From: Roseomonas sp.
GTDB lineage: Bacteria > Pseudomonadota > Alphaproteobacteria > Acetobacterales > Acetobacteraceae
Length of the DNA: 64,000 nucleotides
NCBI GenBank assembly: GCA_020249775.1
Contig: JADCFA010000012.1
Coordinates: 1-64,000, forward strand
Reading direction: 5' to 3'
The notes under the pieces are model-generated. The model saw only the letters and a program-made list of their open reading frames with translations. It did not search any database and was not told the DNA's origin. The translations under genes were made by a program, and so were the position numbers. Shown piece by piece: positions 43,264-54,871 of this stretch. Numbering within the stretch: position 1 is the stretch's first letter; every line of letters starts with the position of its first letter.

Positions 43264-44517
43264 TTACGCCGCTGGGATCACACTATCGCCGGACCTGCCT
43301 TCCAGCACCGCATCAAACAGTTTGATCTGCTGCGGCAGGCAGATGGTTTGCAGGTCATACCGTTCCAGCAAGGTCCGCCGCGCGGCCTTGCGGATCGGCT
43401 CATACTGATCCGGGTTGGCCAAAGCCTGCACCACGGTTTCGGCCAAAGCTGCCGTGTCATAAAACGGCACCAGCAACCCGTTCACACCATGTTCGATCAC
43501 TTCCTGCACGGGCGGCGTGGCGGAGCCGACCACCAAAGCCTCGCACCCCATGGCTTCAATCATGGACCAGGACAGAACATAGGGATAAGTCAAATAGACA
43601 TGCGCGCGCGTGATGCGAAATAGCGCAAGCAAAGCCGGGTGCGGAATGCGCCCGGTGAAATGCAGCCGGCTCAGATCGAGCTTGTCGCCCAATTCTTCCA
43701 GCAAATGTGTCTTCCAAGAACGGCCATCGGCGGGTTTCGGGCCATAGCCGCGCGCCTCACCCCCCACCAGCACCACTTGTGCTTGCGGGCGCCGCGCCAG
43801 GATTTCCGGCAAGGCGCGCATGAAAACATCAAAGCCGCGATAGGGTTCCAGATTGCGCGAGACATAGGTAATCACCTCATCACCGCGCTTGACCACGCTG
43901 CCATCCGGCATTCTCACGTGATGCGCGCCGATGGGCGTTGCCACCGCACTATTCACCCCTTCATGCACCACGGAAATCTTGCGCTGAAACACTTCGGGAA
44001 AGCGCCCGCGCTGGAAATGGGTGGGGCTCACGCCCCAATCCATCACCTCAAGCGCGGGGGCTTGCGGCAGGTTCAACAGCCGCGAGCGCGCAGCCTCATC
44101 CAATTCCACCTTACGCGCCGGGTTGAAGCCGACATCGCCGCCCGAAGTGCTGAAATGGAATTCGCAATACTGCAGCAGCTTCGCATCGGGGAAGATATCG
44201 GGCAGGAACATGCCCTCCCCCCAGCCCGGATGGCAGCAAATGATATCAGGGCGGAAGCCTTTGCTGCGCAGATCAACCAAGGCGCGCGCGACATTTTGCG
44301 CGCGCCGCACAGCCGCTTCCATGGGGCGCAGATAATGATGCGTCTTGTCCCCCGCGCCCTGCGGTTCCGGGTAGCGGATATGGGTGACGCCAGGCAGGGA
44401 GATATTCTCCCGCTCCCCAAGGCCAATCACCCGCGCGCCAGGACGCGCGGCAATCACCGGCGCCAAATGGCGGTATTGGCCGGGGAAATTCTGGTGAATG
44501 AAGAGCGCCTGAACCAA
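43264..44517 (-). CDS. Family 4-like glycosyltransferase
   Basis: A 417-residue GT-B glycosyltransferase. The N-terminal domain begins with ALFIHQNFPGQYRHLAPVIA, a hallmark of a subset of GT4 enzymes, and contains CCHPGWGEGMFLPDIFPDAK. The C-terminal domain has YVSRNLEPYRGFDVFMRALP, HFTGRIPHPALLALFRI and SWSMIEAMGCEALVVGS. It resembles glycosyltransferases found near capsule and exopolysaccharide loci, but here it is alone. It is convergent with the Bug gene (2 bp gap) and divergent from the SDR gene. Confidence 0.87.
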   Translation of the reverse strand: MVQALFIHQNFPGQYRHLAPVIAARPGARVIGLGERENISLPGVTHIRYPEPQGAGDKTHHYLRPMEAAVRRAQNVARALVDLRSKGFRPDIICCHPGWGEGMFLPDIFPDAKLLQYCEFHFSTSGGDVGFNPARKVELDEAARSRLLNLPQAPALEVMDWGVSPTHFQRGRFPEVFQRKISVVHEGVNSAVATPIGAHHVRMPDGSVVKRGDEVITYVSRNLEPYRGFDVFMRALPEILARRPQAQVVLVGGEARGYGPKPADGRSWKTHLLEELGDKLDLSRLHFTGRIPHPALLALFRITRAHVYLTYPYVLSWSMIEAMGCEALVVGSATPPVQEVIEHGVNGLLVPFYDTAALAETVVQALANPDQYEPIRKAARRTLLERYDLQTICLPQQIKLFDAVLEGRSGDSVIPAA

Positions 44518-44638
44518 GCCAACCCATGCTGCAAAGACCCGCCGTTAAATCCGCCATTTGCCGGGCACGCGCAATTGCCCCCTTGGCGGGGCGGCACGAA
44601 GGCCGGAGAATGGCCCCCAACCAGGAGAGACATACCCC

Positions 44639-45385
44639 ATGACATTTGATTTCACCGGCAAGAAGGTTTTGGTCGCGGGCGGCAGCCGCGGGATTGGGCG
44701 TTCCATTGCGCTTGGCTTTGCCGCCGGCGGGGCCGCGGTTTCCATCTGCGCCCGCGGTGCCGCAGGGCTTGAGGCCACGCGGGCCGAAATCGCTGCCCAT
44801 GGTGTGCCGGCCCATGCCATGCCTGCGGACCTCGCCAATCAGGCGGATATCGAAGCCTGGGTGGCTGCCGCCGCCAGGCTCGGCGGCGTGGATGTGCTGG
44901 TGAATAATGCCTCGGGCTTTGGCATGGCCGATACGGAAGAAGGCTGGCAGAAAAGCCTGGATGTGGATGTGATGGCGACGGTGCGTGCCTCCCGCGCGGC
45001 ACTCCCATTCCTGAAGGCGGCCAAGGGGTGCATTGTGAATACCACCTCCATCTCCGGGCTTGGGCCTTCGGTGCGCACGCCGGCCTATGCGGCGGTGAAG
45101 GCGCTGGTGATCAATTACACGGCATCCCAGGCGGCAAGCCTCGCCAAGGATGGGATTCGCGTGAATGCCATTGCGCCCGGTTCCATCGAATTCCCGGGCG
45201 GCATGTGGGAAGAACGCAAAACCACCGACCCCACGCTCTACGGGCGCATCCTGGCCAGCATCCCCTTCGGCCGCTACGGGACGCCGGAAGAAGTGGCCAA
45301 TGCGGCGCTGTTCCTGGCCTCGCCGCTTGCGGGCTGGATCACGGGGCAGACCCTGGTGGTGGATGGCGGCCAGACCCTGAGCTGA
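44639..45385 (+). CDS. Short-chain dehydrogenase/reductase
   Basis: A 248-residue SDR. VAGGSRGIGRSIALGF is the cofactor loop, NNASGF replaces NNAG, and the catalytic set is Ser in NTTSISGLG with YAAVK as YxxxK. It ends ITGQTLVVDGGQTLS. I start at ATG 44639 with AGGAGAG about 9 nt upstream; longer readings extend across the divergent promoter region. The substrate is unknown. It is followed by a perfect inverted repeat and then katG on the same strand. Confidence 0.88.
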   Translation: MTFDFTGKKVLVAGGSRGIGRSIALGFAAGGAAVSICARGAAGLEATRAEIAAHGVPAHAMPADLANQADIEAWVAAAARLGGVDVLVNNASGFGMADTEEGWQKSLDVDVMATVRASRAALPFLKAAKGCIVNTTSISGLGPSVRTPAYAAVKALVINYTASQAASLAKDGIRVNAIAPGSIEFPGGMWEERKTTDPTLYGRILASIPFGRYGTPEEVANAALFLASPLAGWITGQTLVVDGGQTLS

Positions 45386-45392
45386 GGGCTAC

Positions 45393-45424
45393 CGGATCAT
45401 CGAATAAATTGATCGAATGATCCG
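45393..45424. promoter_or_regulatory. Perfect inverted repeat between SDR gene and katG
   Basis: Arms CGGATCAT and ATGATCCG (8 bp each, perfect) are separated by 16 bp of AT-rich DNA. It lies 8 bp past the SDR stop and about 140 bp before katG. It may be a terminator stem without a T-tract or an operator for a regulator of katG. It does not match an OxyR or Fur site that I can recognise. Confidence 0.35.
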
Positions 45425-45545
45425 AAATTATGTGTTGGACAGCTTGCCGGGGCTGGCCTAGTCACTCCGGTAGAGTGCCAGAGGGGTCTGTGAAGGGCCG
45501 CCTCAGGCGCCATATCAAAGGGGCGGGCTTTGGCCTGCACCATAG

Positions 45546-47768
<2,223 letters not shown>

Positions 47769-47793
47769 GGTTGGGTTTCAAGGATGTTGAAGG

Positions 47794-47823
47794 GGGCGTC
47801 GGTCACAGGCCGACGCCCTTTTT
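47794..47823 (+). terminator. Intrinsic terminator of katG
   Basis: A perfect 9 bp stem GGGCGTCGG/CCGACGCCC with a 7-base loop is followed directly by TTTTT, 25 bp after the katG stop codon. This is a textbook rho-independent terminator and the clearest one in the window. Confidence 0.92.
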
Positions 47824-47965
47824 CATTTTGGGTGGCCCTGCCGGGCCGGGCTCATGGCTCAGGCGCCGCCCGGCTATGTCAGAACCGCGCTGGCCCGTCA
47901 CCCCTGATCTTTTCACCCTCCTGGGTTAATGCGATGAAGCCCCATCAAACCCGGAGGATGCAGCA

Positions 47966-49297
47966 ATGGCGCGTTTTGACCTGGCCCTGAAGGGCGGCAA
48001 TTGTGTGATGCCTTGGGGGGTGGAGCGTGCCGATATCGGCATCCGCGCCGGGCGCATCGCCGCCATTGGTGACCTGACCCAGGCGGAAGCGGCAGAGGTG
48101 GTGGATTGCAAGGGGCTCTATTTGCTGCCCGGGCTGATTGACCCGCATGTGCATTTGCGTGACCCCGGCGACCCCAAGGTGGAAACCATGGAAACCGGGA
48201 CGCGCGCTGCGGTGCTTGGTGGCCTGGCGGCGGTTTTCGACATGCCGAATACCACGCCTTCCATCACCAATACCGAAAGGCTGAATGCCAAGCGCGCATT
48301 CGTCAGCGGCCATGCCTGGTGCGATATCGGGATTTATGTTGGCGGTACCAAGACGAATATTGCTGAGCTCGCGGCGCTTGAGTTGGAACCCAATGTCTGT
48401 GCCATCAAGATTTTTGCAGGTTCGTCCACCGGTGATTTGCTGGTGGAAGATGATGCAAGCCTGGAAGCGGTGATGCGGTCCGGTCGCCGCGCCATTTGCT
48501 ATCATTCGGAAGATGAATATCGGCTGCAGGCGCGCAAGCCCATGTTCACGCCCGGCATGCCGCATATCAACCATCAGGAATGGCGCGATGTCGAAACGGC
48601 GCTGCTCGGCACGCGGCGGCTGATGGCCTTGGCGAAGAAGACCGGTCGGCGCGCGCATATCCTGCATGTCTCAACTGCGGAGGAATTGGCCTATCTGGCG
48701 GATTTCCGAGATGTCGCAAGCTGCGAAGTCTTGTTAAACCACCTCACACAAACCGATGAAGCCTATGGGCGGCTTGGCGGTTATGCGGTGATGAACCCGC
48801 CCATTCGCGATGCGCGGCATTTGGAAGCGGCCTGGAAGGCGGTGGCCGATGGCACGGTGGATTGCGTGGGGTCAGACCATGCGCCGCATGCGCGCGCGGC
48901 GAAGGAACGCCCCTGGCCCGATACCGCGGCGGGGCTCACGGGTATCCAAACCATCGTGCCGCTGATGCTGGATCATGTCAGTGCCGGGAGGCTTTCCCTG
49001 CCGCGCCTGGCGGATTTGATGTGCGCGGGCCCCGCGCGGATTTATGGTGCCAAGACCAAGGGGCGGCTTGCCATTGGCTATGATGGCGATGTCACCGTGG
49101 TGGATATGAAGAAAACCCGCACCATCGAAGATAGCTGGATCGTCTCGCCCTGTGGGTGGACACCCTTTGCCGGGCATCGCTGCAGCGGCTGGCCGGTGAT
49201 GACGGTCGTGCGCGGCCATATCGCCATGCGTGATGATGAGGTGCAGGGCACGCCGCAGGGCCGCCCGGTGGAATTCATTGACACCAGGCGCGCCTGA
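47966..49297 (+). CDS. pyrC: Dihydroorotase (type I amidohydrolase)
   Basis: A 443-residue amidohydrolase. The metal-binding DPHVHLRDPG is near residue 62, the carboxylated-lysine candidate is in CAIKIFAGSSTGD, further metal ligands are in CYHSEDE and HILHVSTAEE, and SDHAPH contains the catalytic Asp. MPNTTPSITN and NPPIRD are typical of dihydroorotase. It closes N-carbamoyl-aspartate to dihydroorotate. Allantoinase and hydantoinase are close relatives, so the assignment is probable but not certain; no other pyr gene is adjacent. Its stop overlaps the nitroreductase start (TGATG). Confidence 0.85.
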   Translation: MARFDLALKGGNCVMPWGVERADIGIRAGRIAAIGDLTQAEAAEVVDCKGLYLLPGLIDPHVHLRDPGDPKVETMETGTRAAVLGGLAAVFDMPNTTPSITNTERLNAKRAFVSGHAWCDIGIYVGGTKTNIAELAALELEPNVCAIKIFAGSSTGDLLVEDDASLEAVMRSGRRAICYHSEDEYRLQARKPMFTPGMPHINHQEWRDVETALLGTRRLMALAKKTGRRAHILHVSTAEELAYLADFRDVASCEVLLNHLTQTDEAYGRLGGYAVMNPPIRDARHLEAAWKAVADGTVDCVGSDHAPHARAAKERPWPDTAAGLTGIQTIVPLMLDHVSAGRLSLPRLADLMCAGPARIYGAKTKGRLAIGYDGDVTVVDMKKTRTIEDSWIVSPCGWTPFAGHRCSGWPVMTVVRGHIAMRDDEVQGTPQGRPVEFIDTRRA

Positions 49298-49992
49298 TGC
49301 CGGACGCTGCGGCACAGAAAGCGGTGGAAGCGGCGATCACCTCCCGCCGTTCCATCCGCGCTTTTTTGCCAAAGCCCGTGCCGCAGGCGGATGTTGAACA
49401 TCTGCTTGATATCGCGGCGCGCGCGCCTTCGGGCAGCAATATCCAGCCCTGGAAGGTGCATGCGCTGACCGGCGTGCCATTGAAGCGCTTATGTGATGCG
49501 CTGATGGCGGAACACGTAGCGGGGATTACACCCGAATCCGAATACCAATATTATCCGCGCAAGTTTTTTGAGCCCTATCACAGCCGCCGCCGCAAGGTGG
49601 GTTGGGATCTTTACGCGCTGCTCGGCATTGCGAAGGGCGAGAATGAAAGGATGCGCGCGCAGCATGGGCGCAATCTGATTTTCTTCGGCGCGCCGGTTGG
49701 TTTAATTTTCACCATCCATCGCGATCTGGAACAGGGTTCCTGGCTTGATTACGGCATGTTCCTGGAAAATGTCATGGTGGCGGCGCGCGGCATGGGGCTC
49801 GATACCTGCCCGCAAGCGGCCTTCATGCCGTATCACCGCACCATCCAAACCATGCTGGAAATCCCACCCGAGGAAATGCTGGTTTGCGGCATGGCGCTTG
49901 GCTATGCGGACCCGGATGCGGTGGAGAATAGCCTGGTGACGGAACGCGCCCCGGCGCGGGATTTCGCGCGCTTCTCGGGCTGGGTGCAATAG
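49297..49992 (+). CDS. Nitroreductase family protein
   Basis: A 231-residue FMN-dependent oxidoreductase. TSRRSIRAF-like AITSRRSIRAFLPKPV at the N-terminus, ARAPSGSNIQPWKVHALTG, and GMFLENVMVAARGMGLDTCP are the standard FMN-binding blocks, with GMALGYADPDA near the C-terminus. It reduces nitro groups, quinones or related acceptors using NAD(P)H. The start overlaps the pyrC stop by one base and MetE-like follows after 49 bp, so these genes are probably one transcript. Confidence 0.9.
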   Translation: MPDAAAQKAVEAAITSRRSIRAFLPKPVPQADVEHLLDIAARAPSGSNIQPWKVHALTGVPLKRLCDALMAEHVAGITPESEYQYYPRKFFEPYHSRRRKVGWDLYALLGIAKGENERMRAQHGRNLIFFGAPVGLIFTIHRDLEQGSWLDYGMFLENVMVAARGMGLDTCPQAAFMPYHRTIQTMLEIPPEEMLVCGMALGYADPDAVENSLVTERAPARDFARFSGWVQ

Positions 49993-50041
49993 CGGGGCGC
50001 GGGATTCTCCGATAGGCTGCCGCGAAATCGGAGGATGCCTC

Positions 50042-51082
50042 ATGGCCCAAAAACTTTTTCCGACATCGCTGGTCGGTTCCTATCCGCAGCCTGAATGGCT
50101 GATTGACCGTGCCAAGCTTGCGGGCCGTTTTCCGCCCAGGGTGCGGGCCAAGGAATTATGGCGCGTGGCGCCGGAATTTCTCGATCAGGCGCAGGATGAT
50201 GCGACGCTGATCGCGATCCGTGATCAGGAACGCGCTGGGCTTGATATCATCACCGATGGCGAAATGCGCCGCGAAAGCTATTCCAACCGCTTTGCGACCG
50301 CGCTTGATGGCGTGGATATGGAAAACCACGGCACGGCGCTGGACCGCAGCGGTCATCCGAACCCGGTGCCGCGCGTGGTCGGGCGCATTCAGCGCCGCCA
50401 TGCGGTGGAAACCCGCGATGTTGCCTTTCTGCGCGCCAATACGGACCGCAAAATCAAGATCACCGTGCCGGGCCCCTTCACCATGGCGCAGCAGGCGCAG
50501 AATGATTTCTACAAGGATGAGGCGGAGATGGCGCTTGATTACGCCATCGCCGTGAATGCCGAAATCCGTGATCTTTTCGCCGCCGGCGCGGATTACGTGC
50601 AGGTGGATGAACCCTATATGCAGGCACGGCCTGAGAAGGCGCGGCAATATGGTTTGGCGGCTTTGGATCGCGCCCTTGAGGGCATAGAAGGCCCAACGGC
50701 TGTTCATATCTGCTTTGGCTATGCCGCCATTATCCATGCGCGTCCGACCGGCTATTCCTTCCTGCCGGAGCTTTGCAAATGCCGCGTCCAACAGATTTCA
50801 ATCGAGACGGCGCAATCCAATCTGGATACCTCGGTGCTCAAGAATTTCCCTGATCAAACCATCATTCTGGGCGTGCTTGATCTGGCATCGCATAAGGTCG
50901 AAACGCCGGAAATCGTCGCCGGGCGTATTCGTCGCGCGCTGCAACATATTGACGCAGGCCGCATCATCCTTGCCCCGGATTGCGGCATGAAATATCTGCC
51001 GCGCGATGTCGCCTTCGGCAAAATGCGCGCCATGGTGGAAGGCGCCGCGCTGGTGCGGCGCGAATTGACAGGAGAAGCGTGA
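50042..51082 (+). CDS. Cobalamin-independent methionine synthase-like (MetE C-terminal domain) protein
   Basis: A 346-residue single-domain MetE/UroD-fold protein, less than half of full MetE. It begins TSLVGSYPQPEWLIDRAKL, has DIITDGEMRRESYSNRF and YVQVDEPYMQARPEKARQYG, and carries zinc-ligand candidates in HICFGYAAI (His, Cys) and LAPDCGMKYL (Cys). Stand-alone proteins of this type are often methyltransferases using small methyl donors or thiols, rather than true folate-dependent MetE. The stop overlaps the next start by one base (TGATG), so it is coupled to the amidohydrolase. Confidence 0.85.
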   Translation: MAQKLFPTSLVGSYPQPEWLIDRAKLAGRFPPRVRAKELWRVAPEFLDQAQDDATLIAIRDQERAGLDIITDGEMRRESYSNRFATALDGVDMENHGTALDRSGHPNPVPRVVGRIQRRHAVETRDVAFLRANTDRKIKITVPGPFTMAQQAQNDFYKDEAEMALDYAIAVNAEIRDLFAAGADYVQVDEPYMQARPEKARQYGLAALDRALEGIEGPTAVHICFGYAAIIHARPTGYSFLPELCKCRVQQISIETAQSNLDTSVLKNFPDQTIILGVLDLASHKVETPEIVAGRIRRALQHIDAGRIILAPDCGMKYLPRDVAFGKMRAMVEGAALVRRELTGEA

Positions 51083-51936
51083 TGAAGCCCTGCCTGCCGC
51101 CGCTGGCCACCACACCGCATCCTTCCTGGCGCGCGCCCGCGCTTTCCTGCGACTGCCATTTCCATATCTTCGGACCCTATGACCGCTTCCCGCTTGACGC
51201 CGGGCGGCATTATGACCCGCAGGCGGCGAGTATTGGCGATTACCAGCGTATGGCGACGGCACTTGGCATTGAACGCATGGTGATTGTGCAGCCAAGCGTT
51301 TACGGGACCCAGAACGAAGTCTCCTTGGATGCGGCGGCGCAATTCGGCCTGGATCGCGCGCGCGTTGTCGTGGTGATTGATGACAGTTTTGATGCGGCCG
51401 CGCTGCAAAGTCTCCATGCCCGCGGCACACGCGGCGTGCGCTTCAATGCGGTCAGTGGCAATGGCACGCCGCTTGAGCAGTTGGAAGCGCTAGCGCGCCG
51501 CATCGCACCGCTTGGCTGGCATTTGCAGCTTTACGCCGAAGGCCATCAATTGCCTGCATTGGCCCCCCGCTTGGCTTCCCTGCCAGTGCCGGTGGTGGTG
51601 GATCACATGGGCGGGGTGAAAACCAGCGAAGGGCTGAATGGCGCGGGCTTCAAGGCGTTGCTGAAGATGCTGGAAAGCCCGCAATGCTGGGTGAAGATTT
51701 CCGGCTATCGCATCTCGGGCGGGCCGCCCTTCGCCGATGTCGCACCCTTTGCGCGCGCCCTTTTGGATGCCGCGCCGGATCGCGCGGTGTGGGGCACGGA
51801 TTGGCCCCATCCAAGCTTGCAGCAATGGATGCCGGAAGATGGCCATTTGCTTGATCTATTGGGCCAATGGGCGCCGCGTGAGGCGGAACGCCGCCGTATC
51901 CTGGTGGAAAACCCCGCGCGGCTTTACGGGTTTTGA
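51082..51936 (+). CDS. Amidohydrolase family 2 protein (PDC lactonase-like)
   Basis: A 284-residue TIM-barrel hydrolase. LSCDCHFHIFGPYDRFPL at residues 22-39 has the HxH-type metal site, followed by VQPSVYGTQNEV, GTRGVRFNAVSGNG, VVDHMGGVKTSEGL and WGTDWPHPSL. This order matches 2-pyrone-4,6-dicarboxylate lactonase and related amidohydrolase_2 enzymes. The ATG at 51082 overlaps the upstream stop. It may hydrolyse a lactone or decarboxylate an aromatic intermediate. Its stop codon touches the first base of a palindromic repeat array. Confidence 0.87.
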   Translation: MKPCLPPLATTPHPSWRAPALSCDCHFHIFGPYDRFPLDAGRHYDPQAASIGDYQRMATALGIERMVIVQPSVYGTQNEVSLDAAAQFGLDRARVVVVIDDSFDAAALQSLHARGTRGVRFNAVSGNGTPLEQLEALARRIAPLGWHLQLYAEGHQLPALAPRLASLPVPVVVDHMGGVKTSEGLNGAGFKALLKMLESPQCWVKISGYRISGGPPFADVAPFARALLDAAPDRAVWGTDWPHPSLQQWMPEDGHLLDLLGQWAPREAERRRILVENPARLYGF

Positions 51937-52147
51937 GCATTTTCAAGCCAAGTGGCCACACTTGGCGACTCGGAAAATGCGATCAAATCAAAGCATTTTC
52001 AAGCCAAGTGGCCACACTTGGCGACTCGGAAAATGCGATCAAATCAAAACATTTTCAAGCCAAGTGGCCACACTTGGCGACCCGGAAAATGCGATCAAAC
52101 ACAAATTGAGTGCGTGTTCGGTGAAGGCATGTGAACCGAACAGGCAC
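51937..52147 (+). repeat. Composite extragenic palindromes, copy 3 (three family-1 units plus one family-2 unit)
   Basis: Three near-identical family-1 units start at 51937, 51993 and 52049, a period of 56 bp. Arms are GCATTTTC/GAAAATGC and GCCAAGTG/CACTTGGC. Units 1 and 2 are almost identical, pointing to recent tandem duplication. A family-2 unit closes the array at 52110-52147 with GTTCGGT/ACCGAAC and GTGC/GCAC arms. The array begins one base after the amidohydrolase stop codon and separates it from the convergent pdxJ. Confidence 0.88.
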
Positions 52148-52160
52148 GAAAAAGGGGGCA

Positions 52161-52892
52161 TCACGCGCTACGTGCCGCGGTGATCAACGCCTTGAAGCGC
52201 CGCACCACCGCGGGAAGGCCTTCAAAAACGCTTTGCGAAATCAGGAAATGCCCGATGGAGATTTCCGTGACTTCCTCCATCCGCGCAATGTCACTCACCG
52301 TCTCATATGTCAGCCCATGCCCGGCATGGCAGAGCAAGCCCGCGCGCCGCGCCGCAACCACACCCGCCTGCAAGCGCGCCAATTGCCTGGGCCTATCCGC
52401 CACCGGTCCTTCGGCATAAGTGCCGGTGTGCAATTCAATCGCCGCCGCGCCAAGCGCCGCCGCAGCTTCGATCTGCGCCGCATCGGCTTCGATGAAGATT
52501 GAAACGCGCACATCGGCCGCACACAGCCGTGCCACCGCCTCGCGCAAGAATGGCCCGGCGCGCAGCACATCAAGGCCGCCTTCCGTGGTCAATTCCGCGC
52601 GTTTTTCCGGCACAATGCAGCAATAGGGCGGGCGGATACGTTCCGCGAAGGCGACCATTTCCTCGGTCGCCGCCATTTCGAAATTCAAGGGTGCCGCAAC
52701 CTCAGCGCGGATGCGTTCCACATCGCGGTCCTTGATGTGGCGCCGATCTTCACGCAGATGCACGGTAATGCCATCGGCGCCTGCTTCAATGGCGATGCGT
52801 GATGCCTCCACTGGGCAAGGATGCTGGCCGCCACGCGCATTGCGCAGTGTCGCCACATGATCAACATTCACCGAAAGGTCGAGATGCTTCAC
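52161..52892 (-). CDS. pdxJ: Pyridoxine 5'-phosphate synthase
   Basis: A 243-residue TIM-barrel enzyme. [20 protein letters not shown] at the start, [18 protein letters not shown], and the C-terminal GHGLTYETV and EISIGHFLI are diagnostic of PdxJ. It condenses 1-deoxyxylulose-5-phosphate with the PdxA product to make pyridoxine phosphate. Its start overlaps the pdxA stop by 4 bp (ATGA), so the two B6 genes are coupled, with pdxA first. Confidence 0.97.
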   Translation of the reverse strand: MKHLDLSVNVDHVATLRNARGGQHPCPVEASRIAIEAGADGITVHLREDRRHIKDRDVERIRAEVAAPLNFEMAATEEMVAFAERIRPPYCCIVPEKRAELTTEGGLDVLRAGPFLREAVARLCAADVRVSIFIEADAAQIEAAAALGAAAIELHTGTYAEGPVADRPRQLARLQAGVVAARRAGLLCHAGHGLTYETVSDIARMEEVTEISIGHFLISQSVFEGLPAVVRRFKALITAARSA

Positions 52893-53860
52893 GCCAAACC
52901 TCTTTTCTGAGCAAGTTCCCCGGCCAGCCTGATGGCCGCGATAAGGGAAGCGGGATCGGCCAGGCCCTTGCCGGCGATGTCCAACGCCGTGCCGTGATCT
53001 GGGCTGGTGCGGATGATGGAAAGCCCAAGCGTGACATTCACCCCGCCCGCCATGTCAATCGTCTTGATCGGGATCAGCGCCTGATCGTGATACAGGCAGA
53101 TTGCCACATCATAGCCAGGCCGCGCGAGGGCGGTGAACATGGTATCCGGCGGCATGGGCCCGCGCGCATCAATGCCCTCAGCGCGCAAAGCCGCAATGGC
53201 GGGGGCGATGATGTCAATCTCCTCCCGCCCCATTGTGCCGGCTTCCCCGGCATGGGGGTTCAAGCCCGCGATTGCGAGGCGTGGCGCAGCGATACCGAAA
53301 TCGCGCTTGAGCGCGGCATCCACAATGCGCGCCGTTTCGATGATCAGTGCCGGGTTCAGCCGCGCAATCGCCTTGGCCAAGGCTTCATGCACCGTCACCG
53401 GCACAACGCGGAGTTCAGGGCAGGCCAGCATCATTACCGGCGGCACGCCAGTGCCGGCGAGTTCTCCCAGAAATTCCGTATGGCCGGGATGCGGAAAGCC
53501 GGCGGCGGTCAGGCTTGCCTTTTGGATGGGGTTGGTCACCACGCCAGCCGCACGGCCAGATTTCGCGAAGGCCACCGCTTCTTCGATGGCCGAAATGACA
53601 TTGCGGGCATGGGCAGGGCTTGGCTTGCCGGGGGTCACCGGTTCCGGCAACGGGCGATGAAGAATGGGAAGCCCCCGCGGGAAGACCGCGCCGGCTTCTT
53701 CCGGCGCCGCGATGCGGGCTGTTGGAACACCAAAATTGCGATCCGCATCGTCAATCAGCGCGAAGCAAGGCCCATTCATGTGAAGCAGGCGCCAAGCTCC
53801 GGCGGCGATCTCGCCGCCAATACCGGCCGGTTCACCCATGGTGAGGAGCAAAGGCTTCAT
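52889..53860 (-). CDS. pdxA: 4-hydroxythreonine-4-phosphate dehydrogenase
   Basis: A 323-residue Pdx[21 protein letters not shown] is the family start, [20 protein letters not shown] and [10 protein letters not shown] contain the metal and substrate His, and the C-terminal [20 protein letters not shown] and [20 protein letters not shown] are highly characteristic. It oxidises 4-phosphohydroxy-L-threonine in the DXP-dependent B6 pathway and is the upstream partner of pdxJ. Most homologues have TMGDPAG; the Glu here is conservative. Confidence 0.97.
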   Translation of the reverse strand: MKPLLLTMGEPAGIGGEIAAGAWRLLHMNGPCFALIDDADRNFGVPTARIAAPEEAGAVFPRGLPILHRPLPEPVTPGKPSPAHARNVISAIEEAVAFAKSGRAAGVVTNPIQKASLTAAGFPHPGHTEFLGELAGTGVPPVMMLACPELRVVPVTVHEALAKAIARLNPALIIETARIVDAALKRDFGIAAPRLAIAGLNPHAGEAGTMGREEIDIIAPAIAALRAEGIDARGPMPPDTMFTALARPGYDVAICLYHDQALIPIKTIDMAGGVNVTLGLSIIRTSPDHGTALDIAGKGLADPASLIAAIRLAGELAQKRGLA

Positions 53861-53999
53861 AGCGGCTTAATAGGCCGAAAGCCGGGGCAATGAAATCGCC
53901 GACATTAGGCTACATTACGCGCTGGAGGCGGAATTTTGTGTGCCTCATGGCGCGCTTGCTTGGTGAGGTAAGGTATGCTGCGCCGGCCTTGGGGCAAAC

Positions 54000-54707
54000 T
54001 CACCCGGATACGAGTGCCAAAAAGCGCTCCGCCAATTTCACCTCATCTAGCCGGCTTTGGCGCCGTGCTGCGGCCTCTGCATCGCTGCCCCAGAAGTCTT
54101 CCTGGAACACCTCATCCAACACGGCCAGGCGATGCGCTTCTTCGGCATCAAGCCGGCCAAGGCTGAGCGCCAAGCTCAGTATCAGGCTGCCCAGCGCCGG
54201 CGTCGCAACCCCAAGGGCGGCAAGCCCCCCGGCATCATGCCGCGCAACCGCGGCCTGCAAGGCGGCAAGGCTTTCAGGGGCCTGGGCCACGGGCATCAGA
54301 CCCTGTGTCACGCGCAGCGGCGCATCCAAGGTGAGTGCCGCCCAATCCAGCAAGGGCTGCCATGCTTCGGCCTGGCGCGCGGCCAGGCGGTGATCTTCGG
54401 CCCGGTAGCAAAGCAGATCTGTCTCGCCAAACTTGGCGATACCCTCAACCATTGGTTGCGGGTTTGGCGCGATGCGTTCCTGCGCAGAGCCCAGAAGCCG
54501 CGTCAGGGCCACATCTTCCTGGCTCATCTCGCCGCCCTTTGCCCCGCCCGCCCGCTGCCATTCATCGGCAATCGCCTCCGCCAGGCCGCGGCTTGATGTG
54601 GCGAGGATCGTGCCGCCCGGCAGACGCAAAGGCCGCCCATCCAGCACAACGCCATAGCCGCCTTCATGTCGTGGCACGGCCAGGGCCGCTTCCCAAAAAC
54701 GCCTCAT
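54000..54707 (-). CDS. ATP12-family F1-ATPase assembly chaperone
   Basis: A 235-residue protein of the ATP12 family found in alphaproteobacteria and mitochondria. MRRFWEAALAVPRHEGGYGV and VLDGRPLRLPGGTILATSSR at the N-terminus, AIADEWQRAGG, DLLCYRAEDHRLAARQAEAW, and a C-terminal ALSLGRLDAEEAHRLAVLDE are the typical order. ATP12 holds the F1 alpha subunit before assembly. I start at ATG 54707, since a longer reading adds an Arg-rich stretch untypical of the family. It is divergent from rpsT. Confidence 0.9.
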   Translation of the reverse strand: MRRFWEAALAVPRHEGGYGVVLDGRPLRLPGGTILATSSRGLAEAIADEWQRAGGAKGGEMSQEDVALTRLLGSAQERIAPNPQPMVEGIAKFGETDLLCYRAEDHRLAARQAEAWQPLLDWAALTLDAPLRVTQGLMPVAQAPESLAALQAAVARHDAGGLAALGVATPALGSLILSLALSLGRLDAEEAHRLAVLDEVFQEDFWGSDAEAAARRQSRLDEVKLAERFLALVSG

Positions 54708-54783
54708 GTCAGGTAATTTAGCGCGGCTTAGGCTAAAGAAAAGCCGTGCTCGGCGCCCGGGTTTTCGTGCCGCCCCGCCCGGC

Positions 54784-54813
54784 TTGACGCATGGCATGCT
54801 CCGGCGCTACCTA
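54784..54813 (+). promoter_or_regulatory. Candidate sigma-70 promoter of rpsT
   Basis: TTGACG (54784-54789) and TACCTA (54808-54813) are 18 bp apart and about 60 bp before the rpsT start. The -35 box matches the consensus at five of six positions; the -10 box is weaker. No other good pair is seen in the short gap. Confidence 0.4.
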
Positions 54814-54871
54814 GCCGCCCTTCGCGGGTGGATCGCCGCATTTTCTTTTCCCAGGTTTGAACAGACAGCCC

